A stretch of 64,000 nucleotides of DNA from contig VRZD01000001.1 of assembly GCA_016743235.1 (NCBI GenBank), positions 361,268 through 425,267 of the forward strand. Reading direction: 5' to 3'. The first letter of the stretch is position 1. Each line of letters starts with the position of its first letter. The stretch is from Pantanalinema sp. GBBB05. Lineage in GTDB: Bacteria > Cyanobacteriota > Cyanobacteriia > Leptolyngbyales > Leptolyngbyaceae. The position numbers were made by a program, and so were the translations under genes. This document shows positions 16,571-25,192 of the stretch, piece after piece. A model generated the notes under the pieces. The model was not told where the DNA came from. It did no database searches and was given only the letters and a program-made list of their open reading frames with translations.

Positions 16571-18765
16571 GCTCCGACCTCCGGCTTTTCGGAACTGGCA
16601 TTGGGTTCCAAACTACTAGTTTCTAGGACAGAAGCTAAATGAGAGGTCACTTGGCTGTAGCGACGGGTGATGAGTAAGGAAGAACGACAACGAACGGCTA
16701 ATTCATCAGTATAGAAACCCAGAGTTTGGCGATCTAATCCCCATTCGCGGCTGGCTCCCGCGATCGTCAAGTCAGCCTGCCCCGATGCCTCAATCACTGC
16801 TTCCAAAGGATTACTCGCTTCAATGAGTGGGATATGAATACGATCGCGCACATCACTGGGAATCTGACCCAGTAAAGTCCGGAATTCATACGTTAGCGTG
16901 TTCGATGCCTGCTCTTGAGTCACCCGCAGAACGGTTAAAGAGGTATTGCGACAATTGACGAGCAACCGGAGCGCAATCTCTAAACCGAGATCATTATGAA
17001 TATTCGGGATGTAAGGCACAAGTAGGTTTTCGAGCTTGCCATGCTGGCGATCGACAAAGACGGCGACATCAGTCCGGGTCGTACTCAAAATTTGTCCAAC
17101 TCTGCCTCCCAAGCGATTCTTACTAAAAGCAGGACGATGCCAACCTAAAAGAACGAGATCAATTTGATCCCGTTCGGCAATCAGGTTCACTTCTTGGGCA
17201 ACATCATTAGTGACTCGAACAATCGGATACACCGAAGCTTGCCCATACGGTAAATCTAATGAGTTGACTAATTCCCGGACTTGCCTCATGCGTTGCTCTT
17301 TTAGGCGATCGACTTCTGCCGGAATACTTTCGTAAGCGTAATCTTCTTCGAGTTGGATCAAACTGAGGGGATGCACTACGGCAGAAACTGGCGTGTCTGC
17401 TGATTGGGGAGTGTTGCCCAAAGCAATCGCTACAGCTAATTGAATCAGTCCTTGTTGGGTATTCGGATTCGCGATCGGCACCAGAATTCGATAGTCTGCC
17501 TCAATTTCGGCGGGCGTGGGTTCAACAATATCTTCCAAGATTTTCTGCTGCGGGTACGTCCATTCCAACAACGGTGAGGTCATAAATGTGGTGACTAGCG
17601 CCATGATCACCAGCATGGTGAACAGCAAGGGAGAAATCACATTCAAACTCAGACCAATATTGAGCACAATCAGTTCAGTTAAACCTCTGGTGTTCATCAG
17701 CCAGCCCAGCGCTGAGGCTTCCCGATGCTCAATTCGACAAAATCTAGCCGCCACATAAGTCCCAAAATATTTGCCCCCGATCGCGACCAGTAGGACGGAG
17801 GCACAAAGGAGCCACAAAATCGGACTATTCAACAGTCCAATTTGAGTACGCAAACCACTATAGGCAAAGAAAATGGGCAGCAAAAACGTTAAGACAAAAT
17901 CTTCGGTTTTTTGAGCGAGTTCTCTTGTCAGTCCTGCATGCTTGGGCATCACTGCCCCTAATAAAAAGGCGCCAAAAATCAGATGGATGCCGATCAGCTC
18001 AGTAATCAGCGCCGATACCACAACTCCCATATAAATGGTTGCCAGCGTAAACTGGCTTAACCGCCCAGCCCGGTCATAGTGGGTAGACAGCCGCCGCAAA
18101 AACTGTTGCACCACCGTCACCATCAGCGCTGTGTATAACACTGCCTCCAAAATCGTCGGCACCGCCGCCAGCATACTATTGGTGCGCGTCACCGCGATCG
18201 CCAGGGCCAGTAAACACCAGGCGGTCACATCATCAACTGCCGCACAGGTAAGGGCTAGAGTTCCCAACTGGGTGTTCTGCAAATTGTTTTCGGTCAAGAT
18301 GCGAGCCAAGACTGGAAAGGCCGTAATCGACATTGCGGCGCCGAGGAATAAAGCAAAGGCCGTGAAGGACACTCCAGCACTTGAAACCATGGGATATAGC
18401 AATAACGACAGTAGAGTGCCTAACGAAAACGGCACGAGAATACTGACATGGGAGGTTAATATCGCTACATCTAATTGGTTCTTCAGGTATTTTGGATCCA
18501 GCTCTAAGCCAATCAGAAACATGAAGAAAATCAGTCCAATCTGGGATAGCACCCCCAGGTAGGAAATCGTACTTGGTGGAAATAGAGTTGCGGTTAGATC
18601 AGGAGCTAGCAACCCAAATAATGAGGGACCTAGCATGATCCCAGCCACAATTTCACCAATGACTAAGGGTTGCTTAATCCGGCGAAATCCTAGACCGACT
18701 AGCCGAGATAGTCCGATGACAATCAGAATTTCAATCAGAACGAGAACAACAGTATCGAGTTTCAT
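16567..18765 (-). CDS. CPA2-family cation/proton antiporter with C-terminal USP-like domains
   Basis: A 732-residue antiporter. Residues 1-395 hold the roughly 12 membrane helices of a Na+/H+-exchanger-type domain (GEIVAGIMLGPSLFG, IFFMFLIGLELDP, and AALTCAAVDDVTAW with the Asp pair of CPA2 proteins, followed by NTRGLTELIVLNIGL). The C-terminal 300 residues are soluble and look like two universal-stress-protein-type folds (RILVPIANPNTQQGLIQLAVAIA, LENLLVPYIPNIHND), possibly for nucleotide-based control. It would exchange Na+ or K+ for protons; the ion cannot be told. It shares a 4-nt overlap with the downstream exported protein. Confidence 0.9.
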   Translation of the reverse strand: MKLDTVVLVLIEILIVIGLSRLVGLGFRRIKQPLVIGEIVAGIMLGPSLFGLLAPDLTATLFPPSTISYLGVLSQIGLIFFMFLIGLELDPKYLKNQLDVAILTSHVSILVPFSLGTLLSLLLYPMVSSAGVSFTAFALFLGAAMSITAFPVLARILTENNLQNTQLGTLALTCAAVDDVTAWCLLALAIAVTRTNSMLAAVPTILEAVLYTALMVTVVQQFLRRLSTHYDRAGRLSQFTLATIYMGVVVSALITELIGIHLIFGAFLLGAVMPKHAGLTRELAQKTEDFVLTFLLPIFFAYSGLRTQIGLLNSPILWLLCASVLLVAIGGKYFGTYVAARFCRIEHREASALGWLMNTRGLTELIVLNIGLSLNVISPLLFTMLVIMALVTTFMTSPLLEWTYPQQKILEDIVEPTPAEIEADYRILVPIANPNTQQGLIQLAVAIALGNTPQSADTPVSAVVHPLSLIQLEEDYAYESIPAEVDRLKEQRMRQVRELVNSLDLPYGQASVYPIVRVTNDVAQEVNLIAERDQIDLVLLGWHRPAFSKNRLGGRVGQILSTTRTDVAVFVDRQHGKLENLLVPYIPNIHNDLGLEIALRLLVNCRNTSLTVLRVTQEQASNTLTYEFRTLLGQIPSDVRDRIHIPLIEASNPLEAVIEASGQADLTIAGASREWGLDRQTLGFYTDELAVRCRSSLLITRRYSQVTSHLASVLETSSLEPNASSEKPEVGA

Positions 18766-19228
18766 GACCCTGCAGGGAGATGGAGAGATCGGCGTCGCCG
18801 CGATCGCATTGTCGTGACGTTAGTAAACCTGAGGCTATCGTAAAGAACAAATCACCAATTAGTGATGATCAGGCATACAAGAGCTGGCGATCGTGACCCA
18901 GCTTCACACCCACACTCTAATGAACAAGAGAGGGTGAGGACTGCTTGAGGAATTGTATCGGTTGGTTACTGAAGTCCGTTGGGAAGCACAATTGGTGATC
19001 GATGAGGGAGGAGCAAGCCGACCCAATCGGGGCAACCAGATCCTCTTTAAGTAGACAAAATGCGGCAATTTGGTTAAAAACTGTTTGAGTTTGATGAAAA
19101 ACTTTATCGGTAGGTCTACTCTAATTTAGAAACATTGAGGTTCCTTGCTTATAATCTTTACAAGGATATTCGTCCATCCTGAAGTCGTTATTACTTAACG
19201 TAACCCTGTACCCTACTAAACCTTTTTA
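18766..19228. other. Divergent intergenic region between antiporter gene and rpaA
   Basis: 463 bp. It contains a near-perfect palindrome ATCAC-N6-GTGAT at 18851-18866, about 85 bp before the antiporter start, and the same decamer ATCACCAATT in inverted orientation at 18990-18999. A candidate -10 for rpaA lies at 19150-19155. No small gene was seen. Confidence 0.5.
19150..19155 (+). promoter_or_regulatory. Candidate -10 element of rpaA
   Basis: A perfect TATAAT, 74 bp before the rpaA start, with a weak TTAGAA-type -35 candidate 18 bp upstream (19126-19131). TTTACAAG just downstream resembles one half of an HLR1 element (bound by RpaB), but the second half is missing. Confidence 0.4.
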
Positions 19229-19231
19229 ATG

Positions 19232-19957
19232 ATGCCCCGGATACTCGTCATAGACGATGACCCTGCAATTTCAGAACTTGTCGCCATCAACCTGGAAATG
19301 GCTGGCTATGACGTTAGTCAAGCTGCCGATGGCATAAAGGGTCAAGCTATGGCTCTGCAACTGCAACCAGACTTGATCATGTTGGATCTGATGCTACCGA
19401 AAGTAGATGGATTCACCGTCTGTCAGCGTCTGCGTCGAGATGAGCGCACAGCAGATATTCCGGTACTGATGCTGACAGCCCTCGGACAAACCCAGGATAA
19501 GGTAGAAGGGTTTAATGCTGGTGCTGATGACTACCTGACCAAACCGTTTGAAGTTGAGGAAATGCTGGCTCGGGTGCGGGCACTGCTGCGCCGTACCGAT
19601 CGCATTCCGCAAGCCGCCAAACATAGCGAAATCCTCAACTATGGACCGTTAACCTTAGTCCCGGAACGGTTTGAAGCCATCTGGTTTGACCAGACCGTGA
19701 AACTAACTCATTTAGAGTTTGAACTTCTCCATTGTTTACTCCAACGGCATGGTCAAACCGTCTCTCCCGGCGAGATCCTCAAGGAAGTTTGGGGATATGA
19801 ACCCAATGATGATATTGAAACCATTCGGGTTCATGTCCGTCATCTCCGGACCAAACTAGAGCCTGATCCCCGGCATCCCCGCTATATCAAAACGGTCTAT
19901 GGCGCTGGCTATTGCTTGGAGCTACCCGCTACGGGAGGACAAAACAGCGAATCTTGA
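19232..19957 (+). CDS. rpaA: OmpR-family response regulator RpaA (circadian output regulator)
   Basis: A 241-residue two-domain regulator. The start is placed at the second of two adjacent ATGs to match the family N-terminus [10 protein letters not shown]. The receiver (about 1-120) has D9-D10 and the phospho-acceptor Asp in [13 protein letters not shown], then [20 protein letters not shown]. The winged-helix domain (about 135-232) ends [13 protein letters not shown]. These stretches match RpaA (slr0115 type) and not RpaB, which starts differently and lacks this loop. RpaA is phosphorylated by SasA and drives clock-controlled transcription. It is monocistronic, with a clear upstream region. 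Confidence 0.88.
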   Translation: MPRILVIDDDPAISELVAINLEMAGYDVSQAADGIKGQAMALQLQPDLIMLDLMLPKVDGFTVCQRLRRDERTADIPVLMLTALGQTQDKVEGFNAGADDYLTKPFEVEEMLARVRALLRRTDRIPQAAKHSEILNYGPLTLVPERFEAIWFDQTVKLTHLEFELLHCLLQRHGQTVSPGEILKEVWGYEPNDDIETIRVHVRHLRTKLEPDPRHPRYIKTVYGAGYCLELPATGGQNSES

Positions 19958-20033
19958 CAACCCCCATCAGTTAGTGGACATCGTTAAGTGAGACATGCTA
20001 AGAGCTAAGAAGCTTTAGCTCATTAGTTTTGAG

Positions 20034-21113
20034 GTGTTAATTTACCCCTTGCAACCTTACCGATTTAGCTGGTTTGATTGGTTCTGTCTCTGGTATCCAC
20101 CGGGATGGCTAATTCTGTTTAATCGCCATTGGCAACACTATAAACCTGATCCAGAAGGCTGGATTTGGTTGGAATATATGTTGTTTCTGTTGCCTGGAGG
20201 ATTTTATCTCGCTTTAGCCATCCGATGGTTACGGTTAGGCGGACGATCGCCTACAAGCCAGGTGGCTATCGATCCTGACCCCGACTATCAACAAGCTTTT
20301 CGGGCAGAAATTCTGTCTCCGATCGTGCAACACTATTTCCGTGGCGAACTTCATCACCTGGAACATCTACCCGATTCAGGTTCCGTCATCATTGCGATGA
20401 ATCACGCCGGGATGTGTTTTCCCTGGGATTTTGTCGGCTTAACCCTGCTCCTCAGCCAGCACAAAGGGTGGTGCGTTCAACCGCTGGCACATCCGTTATT
20501 CTTTGACCATCCTTGGCTACGCTGGTGGCTCCCTTCGGGATGGGCACAGGCATTAGGCGGGGTACGGGCAGAGGCACAACATTTTGAAGCCGCGATCGCG
20601 CAAAAAACGATCTTGCTGTATGCGCCAGAAGGCTGGCGAGGGCTGGCAAAAGGGTGGCAACAGCGTTATCAGCTGACACAATTTGATCCCAGCTTTGTGC
20701 GGCTCAGTATTCGCTATCAAACGCCAGTTGTCCCCGTTGCCTGCTTGGGAAGTGAAGCCCTGCATCCGTTTACCCTCAACATCAAGCCATTGGCTCGTTG
20801 GCTGAAGCTCCCCATGTTTCCGCTCTCGCCGCTCATGCTTGCCTTTATCCTGTTTCCCTCCATGGGAGTTTGGGCAATGCGATCGCGGTTACGCTATTAC
20901 TTACAACCTATTTGGCAACCCTGGGTACAACCTCCCATTGCCATCACCACAGCCCCCCAACTGGCTCCAAAACGGGCAATGATCATGCAGTTAGCGGAAG
21001 ATCTGCGATCGCGGCTCCAAACAGCAATCTGTGACTTGCGGCAATCTCGCCTGGGCAAACCATCGGCAAATCCAGGACAAGAGGCGGAAGCGCCGACTAT
21101 TCATGGTTCCTGA
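20034..21113 (+). CDS. 1-acyl-glycerol-phosphate acyltransferase-like membrane protein
   Basis: A 359-residue protein starting at GTG 20034. Two N-terminal hydrophobic segments (about 10-30 and 45-62) precede an acyltransferase-like domain: VIIAMNHAGMCFPWDFVG supplies the catalytic His but with a longer His-Asp spacing than the classic HX4D, a variant seen in cyanobacterial homologues. LYAPEGWRG corresponds to the phosphate-binding EG motif (FPEGTR in the classic family). Likely role: acyl transfer in membrane lipid synthesis or remodelling. The C-terminal 30 residues are polar and look disordered. Confidence 0.75.
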   Translation: MLIYPLQPYRFSWFDWFCLWYPPGWLILFNRHWQHYKPDPEGWIWLEYMLFLLPGGFYLALAIRWLRLGGRSPTSQVAIDPDPDYQQAFRAEILSPIVQHYFRGELHHLEHLPDSGSVIIAMNHAGMCFPWDFVGLTLLLSQHKGWCVQPLAHPLFFDHPWLRWWLPSGWAQALGGVRAEAQHFEAAIAQKTILLYAPEGWRGLAKGWQQRYQLTQFDPSFVRLSIRYQTPVVPVACLGSEALHPFTLNIKPLARWLKLPMFPLSPLMLAFILFPSMGVWAMRSRLRYYLQPIWQPWVQPPIAITTAPQLAPKRAMIMQLAEDLRSRLQTAICDLRQSRLGKPSANPGQEAEAPTIHGS

Positions 21114-21245
21114 CTTTTGTCAGTCAAATCATAAGCCAAGCTAATCAATCACTTTATCTGACAAAACTTTACAAAAATAGGTAAGTCAGACTCATAATGA
21201 GGAAAAGCTCACATTCCGGTAGATTGTTTGCAGGGAGGTTCATGC

Positions 21246-22973
21246 ATGGTCGCACTGACAGAACGCGCTTTAGCCCGCTTGACAATGCAAATCCTTGAGT
21301 TAGCGGACAATACAACCGCCTTTCGTTCGTTAGATTGGGATCGAGATCGCTTCGATATTGAATTTGCTTTAACGAATGGCACGACCTATAACTCTTTCTT
21401 AATTGAAGGGGAAAAAGTAGCGCTGATTGATACCTCCCATGCCAAGTTCCAGCAACTGTACTTGGATACGCTCAAGGGCAAAATTGATCCCGCCACGATC
21501 GACTATTTGATCATCAGTCATACCGAACCGGATCACAGTGGTTTGGTCAAAGATATCCTGGAACTGGCTCCTCACGCGATCGTAGTCGGAGCCAAGGTCG
21601 CCATCCAATTTCTGGAAGACCTGATCCACTGGCCGTTTGAGCGAAAAATTGTCAAAAATGGCGATCAGTTAGATTTAGGCAATGGTCATGTGTTGGAATT
21701 TGTTTCGGCTCCAAACCTGCATTGGCCCGATACCATCTTTACCTATGACCACAAAACGCAGATTCTCTACACCTGCGATGCCTTTGGGATGCATTACTGC
21801 GATGACGATACCTTTGATGAAAAGCTGGAATTACTCGAAGCCGATTTTCAAACCTATTACGACTGCTTAATGGGTCCCAACGCCCGATCGGTGCTATCCG
21901 CTCTGAAACGGATGGGCGATCTGGGTGAAATTCGGTTAATCGCCACTGGTCACGGTCCCTTACTCCAACATCATGTGACTGAATTAGTCGGACGCTACCG
22001 GGAGTGGAGTCAGGCACAGGCAAAAGCTGAGACGTTATCGGTCGTGTTCTATGTCTCGGAATATGGCGATAGCGATCGGTTAGCGCAGGCGATCGCCAAT
22101 GGCATTAGCAAAACAGGGGTTGCGGTCGAACTGGTTGATTTGCGCACTGTAGATACCCAGGAAGTCCGGGGCTTGGTGGATCTGGCTTCCGGGATTGTGA
22201 TTGGGATGCCGCCCCAATCCGGTGACTATGCTGCTCAAACCCACGCGTTACTCAGTACGATTCTGGCATCGACCCACGCCAAGCAAGCCTTTGGATTATT
22301 CGAAACAGGTGGAGGGGATGATGAATCGGTGTATCCGTTGCGCAATAAGTTTCAAGAAGCTGGCATTGTCGAAGCCTTTCAGCCGATCTTGATTAAAGAA
22401 GCTCCCACGATTGCCACCTATCAACTGTGTACTGAAGCGGGAACTGACTTAGGGCAATGGCTCACCCGCGATCGCAGCATCAAACAAATGAAATCTCTAG
22501 ATGGCGATCTGGATAAAGCTCTGGGTCGAATCAGTGGCGGACTTTACATTATTACAGCGCAGAAGGATTCGGCTTCTAGTGCCATGCTGGCTTCCTGGGT
22601 TGCCCAGGCTAGCTTTGAACCTTTAGGGATTTCGATCGCGGTCGCTAAAGATCGGGCAATCGAAACCTTCATGCATGTCGGTGATCACTTTGTCCTGAAC
22701 GTCCTGGCAGAAGGAAACTATCAGACGTTGATGAAACACTTTCTGAAGCGATTTCCACCCGGTGCCGATCGGTTTGCCGATGTGAAAACCTATCCGGCTG
22801 CCAACGGTTCTCCGATTCTGGCTGATGCGCTAGCATACCTAGAATGCGAAGTCACTAGCCGGATGGAGTGCAGCGATCACTGGATTGTCTATAGCACCGT
22901 TAACTCTGGGCGCGTCTCTAAAGTGGATGCGATGACAGCCGTCCACCATCGCAAGGTTGGCAACCACTATTAA
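21246..22973 (+). CDS. Diflavin flavoprotein A (flavodiiron protein, Flv3/Flv4 type)
   Basis: A 575-residue flavodiiron protein from the ATG at 21246, which has GGGAGG 8 nt upstream; a TTG at 21228 overlaps that site. The metallo-beta-lactamase-like domain has a full canonical diiron set: H92, E94, D96, H97 (HTEPDHSG), H159 (HWPDT), D178 (CDAFGMH) and H236 (GHGP). A flavodoxin domain follows (about 258-405, VVFYVSEYGDSDRLAQAI), then the flavin-reductase-like domain typical of oxygenic phototrophs (about 425-570, GGLYIITAQKD). Full ligands argue for the Flv3/Flv4 type over Flv1/Flv2. It would reduce O2 to water as an electron sink in photosynthesis. No partner flv gene is adjacent. Confidence 0.92.
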   Translation: MVALTERALARLTMQILELADNTTAFRSLDWDRDRFDIEFALTNGTTYNSFLIEGEKVALIDTSHAKFQQLYLDTLKGKIDPATIDYLIISHTEPDHSGLVKDILELAPHAIVVGAKVAIQFLEDLIHWPFERKIVKNGDQLDLGNGHVLEFVSAPNLHWPDTIFTYDHKTQILYTCDAFGMHYCDDDTFDEKLELLEADFQTYYDCLMGPNARSVLSALKRMGDLGEIRLIATGHGPLLQHHVTELVGRYREWSQAQAKAETLSVVFYVSEYGDSDRLAQAIANGISKTGVAVELVDLRTVDTQEVRGLVDLASGIVIGMPPQSGDYAAQTHALLSTILASTHAKQAFGLFETGGGDDESVYPLRNKFQEAGIVEAFQPILIKEAPTIATYQLCTEAGTDLGQWLTRDRSIKQMKSLDGDLDKALGRISGGLYIITAQKDSASSAMLASWVAQASFEPLGISIAVAKDRAIETFMHVGDHFVLNVLAEGNYQTLMKHFLKRFPPGADRFADVKTYPAANGSPILADALAYLECEVTSRMECSDHWIVYSTVNSGRVSKVDAMTAVHHRKVGNHY

Positions 22974-22989
22974 TTCTGAATCTTGATGT

Positions 22990-23020
22990 GGGTGGGGTGC
23001 AGATTCGATTCACTCCACCC
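22990..23020. terminator. Hairpin between convergent flavoprotein and SPFH-fragment genes
   Basis: A 10-bp stem (GGGTGGGGTG at 22990-22999, CACTCCACCC at 23011-23020, one G.U pair) with an 11-nt loop lies 16 bp past the flavoprotein stop. The downstream T-run is weak. It probably ends transcription or protects the 3' end. Confidence 0.65.
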
Positions 23021-23028
23021 AGCTTGAT

Positions 23029-23466
23029 TTACTTAGCAGGCTCTTGGGGAGTCCCACCAATTTGCACATTTGGTGTTTGAATGGTCGGAGCCTGTTGCCC
23101 ATTCCATTTTTCAATCCGGGCCCGTTCCACCTGTAAACGTTCTAATTCTAGAAGCTGGGGGGTAATCGAAGCGGCACGTAAGCGGTTCGCTTCAGCTTCG
23201 GCGCGGGCTTGTTCGATCGTCACTTTTGCCTCACCTTTCGCTTCAGCCACATTGGCAGCTGCTTCAGCTTCGGCTTTACGGCGATTGGATTCAGCCGTTT
23301 GGGCGGCTTGTTGGGAGGCAAATTGTTCGTCAATGCTTTTCTGAATTTGCGGTGGCAAGCGTAATGGGGCAAGCAGCGTCACATCTTGTACCGCGATCGT
23401 GGGGAACCGTTGCTGAGTACATTGAATCAACCCTTTGACTAAACCCTGTTGATTGGTCATCAACAC
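23029..23466 (-). pseudogene. 5'-truncated SPFH/Band 7 (prohibitin-like) protein remnant
   Basis: The 145-residue frame matches only the C-terminal half of SPFH/Band 7 membrane-scaffold proteins: AVQDVTLLAPLRLPPQIQKSID, then a long Ala/Glu-rich coiled coil (AEAEAAANVAEAKGEAKVTIEQARAEAEANRLR) and a Q/P-rich tail. The N-terminal membrane anchor and the SPFH domain proper are missing. The frame opens immediately downstream of the terminator of the fasciclin gene, leaving no room for its own promoter and signal. I therefore read it as a decayed gene; expression as a soluble coiled-coil peptide cannot be excluded. Confidence 0.6.
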
Positions 23467-23490
23467 AAAAAAAGGGGATGTTTATCCCCC
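23467..23490 (-). terminator. Intrinsic terminator after fasciclin gene
   Basis: On the minus strand a perfect stem GGGGAT-AAAC-ATCCCC is followed by seven T residues (plus-strand A run 23467-23473). A textbook terminator for the fasciclin gene at 23546-23947. Confidence 0.9.
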
Positions 23491-23545
23491 TGATCACTTG
23501 TTACAAGGTACCGAGCAAACTACTCTAACCAACCAAAAACTCAAG

Positions 23546-23947
23546 CTATCCCATTAAAATGACGCGATCGAGGACATGAATGATGCCGTTATCGGCTTCA
23601 ATATCAGCGGCGACTACCGTAGCATTCTTGACCTCAAACCCATCGGAACAATCAATTGGGATTGGTGAACCTTCAACTGAGGTCACAGTTCCTAACTGAG
23701 CTAAGTCAGCTTGTTTTAATCTGCCAGGAACCACATGAAAGGTTAATATTCTAGTTAATTGGGGAATATTTTGAACGAGAGTTTGAATGGTTCCTGGTGG
23801 AAGCTTGGCAAATGCCTCATCATTTGGAGCAAACACCGTAAACGGACCAGGACTTTTTAGCGTCTCGACCAAACCCGCCGCTTGCACGGCTGTTACTAAC
23901 GTCTTAAACGCTCCTGCTCCAACTGCAATGTCAACAATGTCAGCCAT
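23546..23947 (-). CDS. Fasciclin (FAS1) domain protein
   Basis: A 133-residue single FAS1 domain: [81 protein letters not shown]. The start at 23947 gives the usual N-terminus of the cyanobacterial family; the frame is open to 24022, but those 25 extra residues do not fit. Without the extension there is no signal peptide, so its location is unclear. FAS1 domains mediate adhesion or protein contacts; no precise role is known. It ends at a strong intrinsic terminator. Confidence 0.85.
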   Translation of the reverse strand: MADIVDIAVGAGAFKTLVTAVQAAGLVETLKSPGPFTVFAPNDEAFAKLPPGTIQTLVQNIPQLTRILTFHVVPGRLKQADLAQLGTVTSVEGSPIPIDCSDGFEVKNATVVAADIEADNGIIHVLDRVILMG

Positions 23948-24149
23948 GGGTTTAATCAGTTCAGTCAATTTTTTTAGGAAAGGCGTTACACACTCGGAGA
24001 AAATGATGACTGGACTGTGCAACGCCTCATGGAAGGGAGCATAGACTCTTAATTAGAACTATACTGGGTAAAGTTATAAATAAAAATCGCTGTTTCTGAT
24101 TGTCAGAATAGAATATTATCTATGATCCACTTCATCAGGAGAATTGCTC

Positions 24150-25109
24150 TTGAGACAAGCCACTCTCCATCAGCTTAAAGTCTTTGAAGCTGTCGCTCGC
24201 CACAACAGTTTCACTCGGGCAGCTGAGGAATTGTTTCTCACCCAACCGACGGTATCCATGCAGGTCAAGCAACTGTCTAAAGTCGTCGGGTTGCCTCTGT
24301 TTGAACAGGTCGGTAAGCGGTTGTATTTAACCGAAGCAGGCAAGGAACTCTACACCACCTGCCGGGAAATCTTCGAGCGTCTGTCCCAGTTTGAAATCGC
24401 GATCGCTGACTTAAAAGGACTCAAACAAGGGTCACTCCGACTGGCAGTGGTCACAACCGCTAAGTATGTGATTCCCCGCTTACTGGGTCCCTTCTGCCAA
24501 CGGTATCCTGGCATTGATGTGTCGCTGACCGTTAACAACCACGAGCGAGTGATTGAAAACTTGGTGGACAACCGGGATGACCTCTACATCCTGAGTCAGC
24601 CCCCAGAAGATCTGGATGTTTCGATCCATCCGTTTCTGGAAAATCCGTTAGTGGTATTGGCATGGCGGAACCACCCTCTAGCCAACGAGAAAAACATTTC
24701 CCTAAAGCGGTTAGCCGAAGAACCGTTTATCATGCGGGAACCGGGTTCGGGAACGCGGAAAGCCGTACAACGCTTGTTTGATGATCAAGGCTTAGAACTG
24801 AAAGTCAAGCTCGACTTAGGCAGCAATGAAGCGATTAAACAAGCGATCGCCGGGGGGTTAGGCATTTCGGTGCTGTCACTCCACACAATGGCATTAGAAG
24901 GACCGAGTAGCCCGCTTACGATTCTGGATGCTGAAAGTTTTCCGATTCAGCGCTACTGGTACATCGTCTATCCAGCAGGCAAACAGCTATCGATTATTGC
25001 TCAAACCTTCTTCGATTACCTGATGAATGAAGGTAAGACGGTAGCCGAAGAAACCGCTTTCCATGATTTGTTTAACTACGGTTCGAAACCCGACTCTGAA
25101 GAGAAATAA
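24150..25109 (+). CDS. LysR-family transcriptional regulator, CmpR-like
   Basis: A 319-residue LysR protein. TTG 24150 is chosen because AGGAGA lies 7 nt upstream (the TTG at 24144 is too close) and yields the expected MRQATLHQLKVFEAV start. The wHTH (about 1-60) reads NSFTRAAEELFLTQPTVSMQVKQL; the effector domain (about 90-300) has LRLAVVTTAKYVIPRLLGPFCQRYPGIDV (split by family), DDLYILSQPP and EAIKQAIAGGLGISVLSLH. The overall pattern fits the CmpR/CbbR group, activators of CO2/HCO3- uptake genes, better than RbcR or NdhR. No bicarbonate transporter genes are adjacent, so the target is not shown here. Confidence 0.82.
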   Translation: MRQATLHQLKVFEAVARHNSFTRAAEELFLTQPTVSMQVKQLSKVVGLPLFEQVGKRLYLTEAGKELYTTCREIFERLSQFEIAIADLKGLKQGSLRLAVVTTAKYVIPRLLGPFCQRYPGIDVSLTVNNHERVIENLVDNRDDLYILSQPPEDLDVSIHPFLENPLVVLAWRNHPLANEKNISLKRLAEEPFIMREPGSGTRKAVQRLFDDQGLELKVKLDLGSNEAIKQAIAGGLGISVLSLHTMALEGPSSPLTILDAESFPIQRYWYIVYPAGKQLSIIAQTFFDYLMNEGKTVAEETAFHDLFNYGSKPDSEEK

Positions 25110-25142
25110 TCATCAGGGCAACCACTTTTGAGTCTAGGGTAG

Positions 25143-25162
25143 GGGCGCATCGTTATGCGCCC
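25143..25162. repeat. REP-like palindrome between convergent genes
   Basis: GGGCGCAT-CGTT-ATGCGCCC, a perfect 8-bp stem with a 4-nt loop, preceded by TAGG. It lies between the CmpR-like gene and bciB. Its GGGGCGnnn...CGCCC type of core recalls widespread intergenic palindromes of cyanobacterial genomes; it may also act as a bidirectional terminator. Confidence 0.65.
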
Positions 25163-25192
25163 TCGTCATTTAGATTGACACTATCTCTATCC

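Noticed and set aside
19156..19175. HLR1 element (RpaB target) at the rpaA promoter
   Set aside because: Only one half-site is present; the second repeat is absent.
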